Shown here: positions 9,604 to 18,208 of the stretch, in pieces | Layout: the number at the start of each line of letters is the position of its first letter | How positions within the stretch are numbered: position 1 is the stretch's first letter | From: JAKZVK01 sp965248255 | GTDB taxonomy: Bacteria; Acidobacteriota; Terriglobia; Bryobacterales; UBA6623 | Reading direction: 5' to 3' | DNA length: 64,000 nt | Assembly (NCBI GenBank): GCA_965248255.1 | Contig: CBDFIW010000003.1 | Span: forward strand, 930,001 to 994,000 | Position numbers and translations under genes: made by a program | Notes under the pieces: generated by a model | What the model was told of the DNA's origin: nothing | The model's input: the letters and a program-made list of their open reading frames with translations, nothing else | Databases searched by the model: none

Positions 9604-9641
9604 CTTTACAAACCTTTACGTGAACGCAGCCAGGACTTTAC
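9604..9641 (+). promoter_or_regulatory. Three CTTTAC direct repeats upstream of the LTXXQ gene
   Basis: CTTTAC occurs at 9604-9609, 9614-9619 and 9636-9641, spaced 10 and 22 bases apart, that is about one and two helical turns, about 100 bases before the LTXXQ-like gene. The phasing would suit a protein binding one face of the DNA. This is inference from spacing only; no known operator is matched. Confidence 0.3.
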
Positions 9642-9737
9642 ATGCAGCCGATATCCTGAGGGTGACAAAAGCGGAGATCAAGACGGCAGGGATGGCTACC
9701 GCAGGGTCTCCAAGAGGAGAAGAAAGGAGTGATGGTC

Positions 9738-10337
9738 ATGAGAACCCTAAATCTGATAGCAATCAGCTTTCTCTGTGCGGCCACCCTGCTAGCGCAGGAG
9801 CGCACATTCGAGCGTGGAGAGGGGCGCCGTGGACGAGGTACGCGCACCGAGGGGCTGAACAACTACCTGAATCTTACCGAGCCGCAAGTCGCCGACCTGC
9901 AAGCGGCCAAGCGGGCCTTCCGCGAAGAGACTCGTCCGTTGATGGAAGAGTTGCACGAGACAGGGCGCGCGCTCCGTGAGGAGATGGGCCTGGTGTCGCC
10001 CAATCCCTCGGTGATCGGAGATCTGACGGTCCAGCTGAAGGGCCTGCGGGAACAGCTCAAAGCTGCAAAGACGGCGCAACGAGAGCAGATCCTCGGCTTC
10101 TTAACCGAAGAACAACGGGGCCAGGTGGAGGAGTTGGAGCGCGTGATGAGCCTGCAAGCCGTGGCGCATCAAGCAGCTGCAATGAACTTCATCGAGGGTC
10201 CTGAGCATGGACCCGGCATGCGCCGACACTTCGGCGGTCCCGGCGGAAAAAGCCGGCCTGGCTTCGGCCCCCGCGGGCGGATGCGCAGCTCCGGCGGCCC
10301 TCAGCAAGGCGGTGCGGCTCCCCTACTGCTCGACTGA
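9738..10337 (+). CDS. Periplasmic LTXXQ-motif (Spy/CpxP/ZraP-like) protein
   Basis: 199 residues. The ATG at 9738 is chosen because GGAG at 9726-9729 lies 8 bases upstream; the ATG at 9732 is too close. A signal peptide ends at ATLLAQ. The mature part is mostly helical and charged, with two LTxxQ motifs (LNLTEPQVADL near residue 49 and GFLTEEQRGQV near residue 120), the mark of the Spy/CpxP/ZraP-like family of periplasmic chaperones and metal or stress sensors. The last 50 residues are Gly/Arg/Pro-rich. It is followed 131 bases later by another small exported protein with a similar low-complexity tail. Its role is probably in envelope stress. Confidence 0.78.
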   Translation: MRTLNLIAISFLCAATLLAQERTFERGEGRRGRGTRTEGLNNYLNLTEPQVADLQAAKRAFREETRPLMEELHETGRALREEMGLVSPNPSVIGDLTVQLKGLREQLKAAKTAQREQILGFLTEEQRGQVEELERVMSLQAVAHQAAAMNFIEGPEHGPGMRRHFGGPGGKSRPGFGPRGRMRSSGGPQQGGAAPLLLD

Positions 10338-10468
10338 GTTGAACGCAAGCTTACTAGCCGCGTACTCGCTGGGCGCTGATGGTTGCCGCCGGATTTCCGG
10401 GCCAACCCCCTATCCGGCGGCGTCCATCGTTGACGATGACTTCCCTTTCAGCCCAAGGAGCCAACTCC

Positions 10469-10978
10469 ATGAAAAAAATCGTAAGCCTGACTCTGTTCTC
10501 TATGCTGGCCACGGCTTCGCTGGCCTCGGCGACCGATGTGACCGGCAGGTGGGTGGCTGAGTTCGAAACCCGGCGAGGGCCTTCGGAACTCGAGTTCAGC
10601 TTCAAGGTCGACGGCGACCAGCTTACCGGCACTGTCGCCAACATGATGGGCGACTTCGAGATCCAGGACGGCAAGATCGAGGGAGACGTGATCTCGTTCA
10701 AGCAGATCATGAACTTCCGGCGTGAGGTCACGATTCTCTATAACGGCAAGATCGAAGGCGACGAGATCAAGTTCACCCGGACCATGGAAGGCTTCGGCGG
10801 TCCGGGCGGCGGCGGACCTCCCGGTGGCCGCGAAGGGCGTCCTCCCAGGGAAGGCGGGCCCGCAGTCGGTGAAGGCGGGCCTGGCGCAGGCGGACCCGGT
10901 GGCGGCCGGCCTGGCGGTAGGCGTCGGGGGAGCGGCATGCGCGCGCCAGTCGAGTTCACGGCCCGCCGAGCGAAGTGA
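10469..10978 (+). CDS. Small exported beta-rich protein with Gly/Pro/Arg-rich tail
   Basis: 169 residues, ATG 10469 with AAGGAG 8 bases upstream. The signal peptide MKKIVSLTLFSMLATASLASA is followed by a short domain of about 85 residues: VTGRWVAEFETRRG, FSFKVDGDQLTGTV, IQDGKIEGDVISFK, NGKIEGDEIKFTRTMEG. The repeated G-x-x-x-G-D-x-[IL]-x-F strands look like the lipocalin-like or DUF-type beta-barrel domain seen in many acidobacterial and planctomycete exported proteins. Residues about 110-165 are Gly/Pro/Arg-rich. No catalytic residues are evident. It lies just downstream of the LTXXQ gene and ends 30 bases from the convergent Fpg gene. Confidence 0.75.
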   Translation: MKKIVSLTLFSMLATASLASATDVTGRWVAEFETRRGPSELEFSFKVDGDQLTGTVANMMGDFEIQDGKIEGDVISFKQIMNFRREVTILYNGKIEGDEIKFTRTMEGFGGPGGGGPPGGREGRPPREGGPAVGEGGPGAGGPGGGRPGGRRRGSGMRAPVEFTARRAK

Positions 10979-11008
10979 GAACTGCACCGGGCCTGGAGCA
11001 AAGTCGCA

Positions 11009-11920
11009 TCACTTGTCCTCGGAACACCCCAAGGCTTCCAACTCTTCGATAGTCCGCGGCCAGTCTTTCTTGAGCAGCCGCGAGAGCGCGCGGTCAGCCA
11101 GCAGCTTTCCGCCTGTCTGGCATGGCGCGCAGTAGTTCGTTTCATTCGCCGCGTAGCGAATGCGTTGTACAGGCGATCCGCACACGGGACAGGGCTTCCC
11201 GTACCGGCCGTGAACCGCCATGCCCTCGCGAAACGCCGTGACCTTTTCCGGAAACGCTTCTCCGCTCTCGTCGCGTAGCTGGTTGACCCAAAGTTCGAGC
11301 GTTTCTCGAGTCGCCCGGTAGAGCCTTTCGGTTTCCTCCTCCGAGAGTCTCTGCGTCAGAGTGACCGGGGACAGCCGGGCTCGATGGAGGATCTCGTCGG
11401 AGTAGGCGTTCCCAACTCCACTGAACAAGCGAGGGTCCGTGAGCGCCCGCTTCAGCGTGTGGTTGCGGGACCGCAGTCTCTGCGAGAAGGCGTCCAGGTC
11501 ACACTCCAGGATTTCGAGCCCGCCCGGGTCGTACTTACGCAGCGCACCCTCATCTTGCACAACGTGCAGGGAAGCTCGCTTCTTGGACCCCGCTTCGGTC
11601 AGCGTGAGGGTTCCATGTGAAAAATCGAAGGCCGCCAAGCCGCGCCGTCCGCCAGGAAGCTTGGCAGCCGGCTCGCGCCAATAGAGACGGCCCGCGATCA
11701 TTAGGTGCAACACCAACCAGCGGTCATCCTCCAGGCCGATCGCGATGCGCTTGCCGATGCGCCTCAACTCCGTAACGCGCTTGCCGTGTACCGACTGGAT
11801 CGGAGGCTCGGCCGTGCGCAAGAGAAAAGGACTCGCGATACGCACATCTTCAAGCCGCTGATCGACGATCCGCTTCTCTAACGCCTCGATGTAGACGACG
11901 ATGTCGGGTAATTCGGGCAC
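11009..11920 (-). CDS. mutM: Formamidopyrimidine-DNA glycosylase (Fpg/MutM family)
   Basis: 303 residues from the GTG at 11920. This start is dictated by the family: after Met removal the N-terminal Pro of PELPDIVVYIEAL is the nucleophile, with Glu next to it. A longer in-frame extension exists but would bury this Pro. The H2TH region is visible around DPRLFSGVGNAYSDEILHRA, and the C-terminal zinc finger has CPVCG and CAPCQ. It removes oxidised purines such as 8-oxoguanine and cuts the abasic site (beta,delta-lyase). The N-terminal PELPD instead of PELPE and the spacing suggest a divergent Fpg/Nei branch, so exact substrate range is uncertain. Confidence 0.92.
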   Translation of the reverse strand: MPELPDIVVYIEALEKRIVDQRLEDVRIASPFLLRTAEPPIQSVHGKRVTELRRIGKRIAIGLEDDRWLVLHLMIAGRLYWREPAAKLPGGRRGLAAFDFSHGTLTLTEAGSKKRASLHVVQDEGALRKYDPGGLEILECDLDAFSQRLRSRNHTLKRALTDPRLFSGVGNAYSDEILHRARLSPVTLTQRLSEEETERLYRATRETLELWVNQLRDESGEAFPEKVTAFREGMAVHGRYGKPCPVCGSPVQRIRYAANETNYCAPCQTGGKLLADRALSRLLKKDWPRTIEELEALGCSEDK

Positions 11921-12013
11921 GCGCCCACCAGGTTGCCATGCTTGCAGGGTGCAAGCAATGATCGGAAGGAAATTTCCGTCCTGAGATGGCTGACTCAACC
12001 CGCCGTAAGGCGC

Positions 12014-13309
12014 CTACAGCCGAACGATCTTCTGGTCTGGAAACGACTTAAGCCGATTACGAGTGTCGACAATCAAACACGCGTCCTCGACCAGCTTGTC
12101 GTAATCGACTACCGAATGATCCGTGACAATCACAACACAGTCGGCCAGGGCGGCGGCCTGCTGGGGCTGGGATGCCAGTTGCAGGGAGTAGAGATTCACC
12201 TGGGCGACGAGCGAGTCCGTGTAGCTCAGCAGCGCGCCGCGCTCGGCCAGCAGCGCAAGGATGTCAAGCGCGGGCGACTCCCGGACGTCCGCGACGTCCG
12301 GCTTGTAGGCGACGCCTATGACGTGAATCCGGCTGCCTTTAACCGGCTTGCCACGGTCATTCAACGCTGTCTGGATCTTATCGACCACAAACTGCGGCAT
12401 GAGGCCGTTGATCCGCGCGGCGAGGTCAATAAACCTCGCCTCGTGGCCGGCTTGGCGCGTCTTCCACGACAGGTAATGCGGATCGACCGGGATGCAGTGC
12501 CCGCCAAGTCCGGGGCCCGGATAGAACGGCATGAACCCGAAGGGCTTGGTGGCCGCCGCGTCGATCACCTCCCACACGTCGATCTTCATGCGGTCACGCA
12601 GCAGCGCCATCTCGTTAGCCAAGCCGATGTTGATCATGCGAAAGGTGTTTTCGAGCAGCTTGACCATCTCCGCCACCCGAGTCGAGCTGACGGGAACTAC
12701 GTCTTCCATCACCTGTGAGTAAAGAAGCGAGCCCATCTCCGTGCAGGCGGCCGTGACGCCGCCGATAACCTTGGGAATGTTCCGCGTTTTGTAGCTGCGG
12801 TTGCCCGGGTCCACGCGTTCGGGCGAGAAACAGAGAAAGAAGTCCGAACCCACTCGTAAACCGGACTTCTCAAGCCGGGGCCGGATCACCTCTTCCGTTG
12901 TGCCCGGGTAGGTGGTGGACTCCAAGATGATCAGCATCCCCCGGTGCAACTGTTCGGCGAGCCGTTCGGTCGCATCAAGGATGTGGCTCAAGTCCGGGTC
13001 GCGGGTCTTTCGCAGCGGTGTGGGGACACAGAGGCTGACGGTGTCGCAGTCGCCGAGGGCCGAGGCGTCACTCGTGGCCGTCAAGCGGCCGGCTTCGAGG
13101 AGCGAACCCAGCGTCTCGGCCTCGACGTCTGTGATGTCTGGGTGTCCGGCGCTGATGTGTTTGACTCGTTCGGCGTCGTTGTCAATGCCGGTGACACAAA
13201 AACCGGAGTTGGCGAGTTCGACCGCCAGCGGCAGCCCCACGTAGCCGAGACCGATCACGGCGGCGCGGGCTTGTTTTGTGCGGATCTTCTCGGCGAGTTG
13301 CTCTCTCAT
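12014..13309 (-). CDS. UDP-N-acetyl-hexosamine 6-dehydrogenase (WecC/WbpA/TviB-like)
   Basis: 431 residues from the ATG with MREQLAEKIRTK. An N-terminal Rossmann site (AAVIGLGYVGLPLAVELA) binds NAD. The central region has SPERVDPG and the catalytic Cys in GPGLGGHCIPVDPHYL, and the C-terminal domain begins near IHVIGVAYKPDVADVRESPAL. SPERVDPGN and FGFMPFYPGPG are features of the UDP-GlcNAc/ManNAc dehydrogenases, not of UDP-glucose dehydrogenases. It makes UDP-N-acetyl uronic acids for capsule, O-antigen or exopolysaccharide. No other sugar-pathway gene is adjacent, so it stands apart from its pathway here. A longer in-frame start is possible upstream. Confidence 0.92.
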   Translation of the reverse strand: MREQLAEKIRTKQARAAVIGLGYVGLPLAVELANSGFCVTGIDNDAERVKHISAGHPDITDVEAETLGSLLEAGRLTATSDASALGDCDTVSLCVPTPLRKTRDPDLSHILDATERLAEQLHRGMLIILESTTYPGTTEEVIRPRLEKSGLRVGSDFFLCFSPERVDPGNRSYKTRNIPKVIGGVTAACTEMGSLLYSQVMEDVVPVSSTRVAEMVKLLENTFRMINIGLANEMALLRDRMKIDVWEVIDAAATKPFGFMPFYPGPGLGGHCIPVDPHYLSWKTRQAGHEARFIDLAARINGLMPQFVVDKIQTALNDRGKPVKGSRIHVIGVAYKPDVADVRESPALDILALLAERGALLSYTDSLVAQVNLYSLQLASQPQQAAALADCVVIVTDHSVVDYDKLVEDACLIVDTRNRLKSFPDQKIVRL

Positions 13310-13671
13310 GCTTGGGGGCTTGCGGGCCGTTCTCGCCTTGGTTGCGATTATCCCATAGTGTTGCGGCCGACTTGCCTGTCGATCGACAAGCCCGAGCAGG
13401 GTCTTCAACCTCCAAGCGACAAGTCGGAGTTCATGTGGCGCAAGCCTCCGGCTGCCGAGTCCCGATTACTCAGGTCGCTGCGGCCCACTCCGGAACTGGT
13501 CGGGCGCAAGGTTTTTGTCTTCCAGGGAACAAGTCGTGTACCCTGGGTGAGCCGGATGTCCAAATCAGAAATCCCTGTTAAGGCGGAGTGGTGGCAATAA
13601 AAACGGGCTGCGGGATACTGTAGCTGACTTGGCGCTCAACAAGCAAAAACCCTGGACTATTGGAGGGCAAC

Positions 13672-14937
13672 GTGCTGATCCGTACCCTGTTGCTGGCGGC
13701 TGTGTTGTGTCTCACGAGATGCGGTGAGCCTGGAACACCGCGAGAGGAAGCCGTCGCCGGCGGAGGATCGTTCCCATGTCCGGCGTCGCCGGACTGGGTC
13801 ACCAAACCAAATCCGCCGTCGGAGATACCCGGCGGAGGGACGGATTTCTGTCAGTTCTATCAGTTCTCCTGGCAGTGGTTTCTGGCTCTGGTTTCGCCCG
13901 CGGAGAGCGGGGAGGTCCGGACTTTCCAGGTTTCGGAAAACTATCCGGTCTTGCGGGCCGAGGGGGACTCGCGTGCCCGCCAGTCGGATGAGGATATGCA
14001 GGGGCTGTTCGTTCGTTTGCAAAAGAGCGATGATCCGTCGGCGGAGTTCATCATTCCCGAGCGAGTTCACCAGGCAGGCGACCAGGCCACGATCTACGAC
14101 CAGTCTGGAAATGTTGCGTACTACGACATTCGCTTCAGCAGGAACATGTGTGACGTCCCCGAGAAAGGTGACTTTCCACCCGGAACGACCGAGATCAAGA
14201 CCGCGTGGCGCGTGATGGGCTCATCCGAAGGCGAGAAGTACTTCACGATGGACGCTGTGATCAACGATATACCCGTGAGTCTCGGCCTCATCGGTTTTCA
14301 CCTGGTCCGAAATACCGCGGATCATCCGGAGTTTGTATGGGCAAGCTTCGAGCACGGGGATAACGCCCCCGATTGTCTGGAACCCTTGTCAGCGCCTGCG
14401 GCAGGCTGGTCGTTCACGAGCGACGATTGCGAGAAGTGCCTCGAAGGATCTGCTGGGTGCGAGTCCTGCTCCTTCAACAAAGCCTCGCCCGCCAAAGACC
14501 TCCACGGGACGCCTACCGAGATCTGCCAGGTGTACCACGACGGCACGGGTCCCAACGACAACAAGGCCCAGGAGAACATAGCGGTAGTGAACAAACTGAA
14601 CGAACAGCTCGTCGGTGCCGATGGGATTCTCACGAAGCTGTCGTCAGAAGATCCGATGGCTGTCTGGCAGAACTACATCAACATCGGTGCCCTCTGGGTC
14701 AGCGATCCCAAGCAGTCGGCGAACGCTGAGAATCAGCGCGGCTCGCTACAACTGGCGAACTCGGTCATGGAAACGACCTTTCAGGGAACGTTTCAATCTG
14801 GCGGCAGCGGGGAGCGTGGGTCGGCCACGAACTGCTTTGCATGCCATGACTACAAGGGTGCCAACGTCCCGACGACTGACGTGAGCCACATCTTCGACGA
14901 CATCGTTAAGGGCAAGTCGACTGACAGCACGGAGTAG
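13672..14937 (+). CDS. Lipoprotein with a single cytochrome-c CXXCH motif
   Basis: 421 residues. The GTG at 13672 is chosen because GGAGG at 13662-13666 lies just upstream and the product then starts with a compact signal peptide, MLIRTLLLAAVLCLTRC, with a lipobox-like LTRC. The mature protein is acidic and has no family I can name. Near the end is CFACHDYKGA, a CxxCH c-type heme site, and a paired-Cys insertion DCEKCLEGSAGCESC in the middle may be disulfide-bonded or bind metal. It has features of the large exported cytochrome-like proteins of soil bacteria (FSWQWFLALVSP). It is probably a periplasmic electron-transfer or heme-dependent enzyme. It stands alone between two long gene-poor gaps. 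Confidence 0.72.
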   Translation: MLIRTLLLAAVLCLTRCGEPGTPREEAVAGGGSFPCPASPDWVTKPNPPSEIPGGGTDFCQFYQFSWQWFLALVSPAESGEVRTFQVSENYPVLRAEGDSRARQSDEDMQGLFVRLQKSDDPSAEFIIPERVHQAGDQATIYDQSGNVAYYDIRFSRNMCDVPEKGDFPPGTTEIKTAWRVMGSSEGEKYFTMDAVINDIPVSLGLIGFHLVRNTADHPEFVWASFEHGDNAPDCLEPLSAPAAGWSFTSDDCEKCLEGSAGCESCSFNKASPAKDLHGTPTEICQVYHDGTGPNDNKAQENIAVVNKLNEQLVGADGILTKLSSEDPMAVWQNYINIGALWVSDPKQSANAENQRGSLQLANSVMETTFQGTFQSGGSGERGSATNCFACHDYKGANVPTTDVSHIFDDIVKGKSTDSTE

Positions 14938-15178
14938 TTGGGGCAAGCATCCGCCGACCGCACCCTCCAACAGACTCCGCCGGCGAATCCGCTCGTTCCC
15001 TTAAACTAGGCAAGCTGGTTCGATTAGCCGTGGTGGACAAACGTACCCATTCTCCCTCTGAATCTTCTCGCCCGCGACAGTCCTGGGCTACGACCGCAAG
15101 CCTCTCTTGGCAAGCAAATGACGTTCTGTACGTAGCTCTCCCTGTTGTTGTCGTTCAGATGTCGCGAGGATCAGGCGC
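14938..15178. other. Intergenic gap, nothing recognised
   Basis: A 241-base gap between convergent genes. I see no tRNA, no clear terminator hairpin with a T run and no repeat shared with the other gaps. Confidence 0.5.
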
Positions 15179-16384
15179 CTAGAACAGATCAGGCGTGAAC
15201 GCCACGCGAACCGGCTCCTCCACACCCTGGCCGGCTACCACAATGTCCGTGCCGTCTATCGTGATGTCGGCCACGCCGTTGAACCCCTCCGGGACGTTCG
15301 CCATGAACGCCACGTAGCGGGCCGTCTTCTTTTCCTTGCCGTCAAACCAACCGAAGGTGCGCGTGTCGTACATCTCGGGATGTTTGAAGTACTCAATCGC
15401 TGTCCCCGGGATGCGCGTGTTGCCGAACTCCATGCCGCGCGTCATCGACTTGCCGTTCCAGGGCGGCACTTCCAGCTTGCGGTTCTCCTCCCAGACCATC
15501 ATCCAGGGGTAGTCTTTGCGATGAAACAGGTACGCGATGAGAAGATTGTGCTCGGTATTGACCGCGGCAATGTACTCCAACTCTCGCTCGGGGTCCATGA
15601 GGAAGTATGCCATCTTGTCGCTGGGCGGCTCGGGGGCGAAGCGCCGATAGTCGTTCGCGGGCTCGTCGGCGGGGCCCACCGGCCAGTCGGCCAACGAGCC
15701 CGGCTGGTCCGACCCCAGGTCGCCCTTGGTGGCGGAAGCGTCAAAGAACGTCGCCTCAGGATCCAGAAACGGAGGACCGAACGTCACGTGCTGCACCCAG
15801 CCGAACGGACGGTCGAGGCTCAGCTTGTTCTCCGCCGTCTCTTCGACGTAGAGCACCGGCTGGCCCGCGACCAGCTTCATCGTGCGCGTAATCGCGGTTT
15901 GCGACTGCGCTAGGTCGAAGCGGTGAATCAGCGAGTTCGCGTCTTGGGAAATCTTCCGCGCCGGCAGGACATTTGTTTCGCCGTGGTAGGCCAGCCCGGC
16001 GGCAAATTCGGTCTTCGAGGGGGCGCCCCAAAAGTCGAAGCAGAGATTATGCCCCATGATCCCCGCCAGCAACTGCGCCTCGGAATCCGTCCCGTAAACC
16101 GCAGTGTGCTTCTCGCTGTCGAAGGTCCAGGGCTCGATCGACGGCCACGTAGGGATCCACAACGGATTGATCGACTCACTCCCGTCACCCTTCAGCACGA
16201 TCTCCGCGATGTGGCCGCCCCCTTCGAGGACAGTCACTCGAAGCTGTTCGTTCTCAAGTTGCCAGGCGCGACGGTTTTCAAACATGAGCGAGCTTTCGGG
16301 CACAGCGGGAGGCTCGCCTTGACAAGCGGCGGACAGCACCGCAACCAGCAGAACGGATGGGAGAGAACAGACCGGATGTTTCAC
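15179..16384 (-). CDS. Exported lipoprotein with galactose-mutarotase-like features
   Basis: 401 residues. A signal peptide ends in the lipobox VLSAAC, so it is predicted to be a lipoprotein. The body (NEQLRVTVLEGGGHIAEIVLKG, IMGHNLCFDFWGAPSKTE, FGWVQHVTFGPPFLDP, WMMVWEENRKL, TRGMEFGNTRIPG) resembles the supersandwich fold of aldose-1-epimerase-like proteins, with His and Glu residues in plausible places. Several acidobacterial and planctomycete proteins annotated as hypothetical share this layout. A sugar-binding or epimerase role is inference only. It is transcribed away from the M50 protease gene. Confidence 0.7.
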   Translation of the reverse strand: MKHPVCSLPSVLLVAVLSAACQGEPPAVPESSLMFENRRAWQLENEQLRVTVLEGGGHIAEIVLKGDGSESINPLWIPTWPSIEPWTFDSEKHTAVYGTDSEAQLLAGIMGHNLCFDFWGAPSKTEFAAGLAYHGETNVLPARKISQDANSLIHRFDLAQSQTAITRTMKLVAGQPVLYVEETAENKLSLDRPFGWVQHVTFGPPFLDPEATFFDASATKGDLGSDQPGSLADWPVGPADEPANDYRRFAPEPPSDKMAYFLMDPERELEYIAAVNTEHNLLIAYLFHRKDYPWMMVWEENRKLEVPPWNGKSMTRGMEFGNTRIPGTAIEYFKHPEMYDTRTFGWFDGKEKKTARYVAFMANVPEGFNGVADITIDGTDIVVAGQGVEEPVRVAFTPDLF

Positions 16385-16590
16385 GGTTACCCATTATGAC
16401 CGATTCGACGCCGGCGAAGACCGAACGTCTCACTCCTCGCGTGACACTCACGGCGCTCGTGGTGGAGGGCGAGCAGAGACCCGCAGCTTTCGTCTCTCAA
16501 CATGGTTCGCGCCGAGCGACTTGTGGGAGGATGCGAAGCGGCCCACGACCAGCCGTTCCGGGGTTTTGTCGTACTCTGAAAGAGACCCTC

Positions 16591-17484
16591 ATGCCGTTCG
16601 ACCCCTGGCGCCCCGTCCAGCCTCAGCCCCGCCCTTTCCCCCCGCAAGTCATCCAGCCCACGATCAACGGCGGGCATCGGCCCTTCGTTCCGCAAATGCG
16701 GCCGCGGCCGAGGAAGCTTTGGCTCCACGCGCTGCTGTTCTTGTTGACGGTGGGGACCACCACCTACATTAACGGGCCGCTGTATTCGGTTTGTTTGATC
16801 AGTATTCTCACGGCCCACGAGTTTGGCCACTACTTTGCCGCGAGGTATTATCGTGTACCAGCCACTCTGCCGTATTTCATTCCCTTCCCCTCACTGATCG
16901 GAACTCTAGGGGCGGTGATCCGGATGTCGCCGGCAATCCCCAACCGCCGAGCCCTTTTCGATATCGCGGCCGCCGGGCCCATTGCCGGCCTTGTCGTAGC
17001 TTTCCCGGTGAGTGTGATCGGCGTGTTCCTGTCCGGATTCGTGCAAGCGCAACCCGGCCAAGCAACGATCATGTTGGGCGATCCTCTCATATTTAGGGGG
17101 TTACAGTGGCTGTTTTTCGGGTCCACGCCGGACGGCGCCGATCTTCTACTTCATCCCGTCGCCTTTGCGGGGTGGGTCGGCTTGTTCGTGACCGCCTTGA
17201 ACCTGCTACCCATCAGTCAACTTGACGGCGGACACATCAACTATGCCCTCTTCGGACGAAGGAGCCGTGCGGTCGCGTTTCTAGCCTTTGTTGCGTTGGG
17301 TGGCGTCACCGTTTTCTACGGTTTTCAATATACCCTCATCCTCGTTCTTCTTTGGTTCATGGGCATCGCCCACCCTCCCACACTCAACGACACCCTCGAC
17401 CTCGGCTCCACCCGGCGGCGAATCGGCTTCTGGCTTTGGATTGTCTTTGTGCTCTGCTTCAGCCCCGCGCCATTCAAGCTTTGA
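16591..17484 (+). CDS. M50 family (site-2 protease-like) membrane metalloprotease
   Basis: 297 residues from ATG 16591, preceded by GAAAGAGA. After a Pro-rich cytoplasmic tail there are about six membrane helices. The zinc motif HEFGH lies in LTAHEFGHYFAARYY (helix 2), and the second site is LPISQLDGGHINYALFG, with the Asp that completes the zinc site. A PYFIPFPSLIGTLGAVIRM loop follows the first motif, as in the S2P subgroup of plant EGY-type and cyanobacterial proteases. No PDZ domain is present. Such proteases cut membrane-bound regulators or remnant peptides. Its substrate cannot be inferred from the neighbours. Confidence 0.9.
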   Translation: MPFDPWRPVQPQPRPFPPQVIQPTINGGHRPFVPQMRPRPRKLWLHALLFLLTVGTTTYINGPLYSVCLISILTAHEFGHYFAARYYRVPATLPYFIPFPSLIGTLGAVIRMSPAIPNRRALFDIAAAGPIAGLVVAFPVSVIGVFLSGFVQAQPGQATIMLGDPLIFRGLQWLFFGSTPDGADLLLHPVAFAGWVGLFVTALNLLPISQLDGGHINYALFGRRSRAVAFLAFVALGGVTVFYGFQYTLILVLLWFMGIAHPPTLNDTLDLGSTRRRIGFWLWIVFVLCFSPAPFKL

Positions 17485-17550
17485 GGCCGCAATAACGCGG
17501 GACAGACGAACCACCATTCCGGGACATTTCGCCGCCAGTGGTTCCTTGCT

Positions 17551-17563
17551 TATAATGTCCCTA
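17551..17563 (+). promoter_or_regulatory. TATAAT box immediately upstream of gpx; likely leaderless transcript
   Basis: A perfect TATAAT at 17551-17556 ends only six bases before the ATG at 17563, so initiation would fall at or within a base or two of the start codon. No ribosome site fits between. The -35 region is weak. Confidence 0.5.
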
Positions 17564-18099
17564 TGATGAGAACGGTTCGTTTCACCACCCTGCTCTTGCT
17601 TGCCACCACCATCATGCTCGCCGCCGGCAGCGTTCACGACTTCACCCTGAACTCAATCGACGGTGAGCCGGTTTCGCTCGCCGACTACAACGGCAAAGTG
17701 CTGCTGATGGTCAACGTCGCCAGCCGATGCGGGTTCACGCCGCAGTACAAGGGTCTCGAAGCCCTCTACCGCCGGCACAAAAGCGATGGTCTGGTCGTGA
17801 TGGGTTTCCCGGCCAACAACTTCGGCGCGCAGGAGCCCGGCACCGACAAAGAGATCAAAGCCTTTTGCTCGCGCAAGTTCGACGTGAGCTTCCCGATGTT
17901 CTCGAAGATCTCGGTCAAAGGCGGCGACATCGCGCCGCTCTACCAGCACTTGACTTCCAATGCCGGGGGCGAAGTGCGCTGGAACTTTACCAAGTTCCTC
18001 GTCGACAGCCAAGGCAAAGTGATTGGCCGCTTCGAGTCCGACGTCGAGCCGGAATCCTCGCAGCTCACGAGCGCAGTCGAAAAAGCCCTAGCGAAGTAG
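17563..18099 (+). CDS. Exported glutathione-peroxidase-family thiol peroxidase (Cys type)
   Basis: 178 residues. A signal peptide (LLLLATTIMLAAG) precedes a full GPx domain: HDFTLNSIDGEPVSL, NVASRCGFTPQYKGLEALY with the peroxidatic Cys in place of selenocysteine, GFPANNFGAQEPG with the Gln, and WNFTKFLVD with the Trp of the catalytic tetrad. The second Cys in FCSRKF could be the resolving residue. It reduces hydroperoxides, probably with thioredoxin-type donors. The exported location is less usual than cytosolic BtuE. ATG codons at 17563 and 17566 are both possible. Confidence 0.93.
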   Translation: MMRTVRFTTLLLLATTIMLAAGSVHDFTLNSIDGEPVSLADYNGKVLLMVNVASRCGFTPQYKGLEALYRRHKSDGLVVMGFPANNFGAQEPGTDKEIKAFCSRKFDVSFPMFSKISVKGGDIAPLYQHLTSNAGGEVRWNFTKFLVDSQGKVIGRFESDVEPESSQLTSAVEKALAK

Positions 18100-18101
18100 G
18101 C

Positions 18102-18160
18102 GCTTCGTATACGGCGAGCGAAGCGCGCAGCGCTGGGCTCGAAAGAGAGCCGCGGCTTTT
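18102..18160 (+). terminator. Hairpins between convergent gpx and mannonate dehydratase genes
   Basis: A first stem pairs GCGCTTCG with CGAAGCGC. A second pairs GGCTC (18136-18140) with GAGCC (18147-18151) and is followed by GCGGCTTTT. The second has a short T run and could end transcription of the peroxidase gene. Seen by eye; no folding energy was computed. Confidence 0.4.
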
Positions 18161-18208
18161 CGTTCCCGAGGCTCGGCAGCGGTACGCGCTAGTACGACTC
18201 AAACACCC

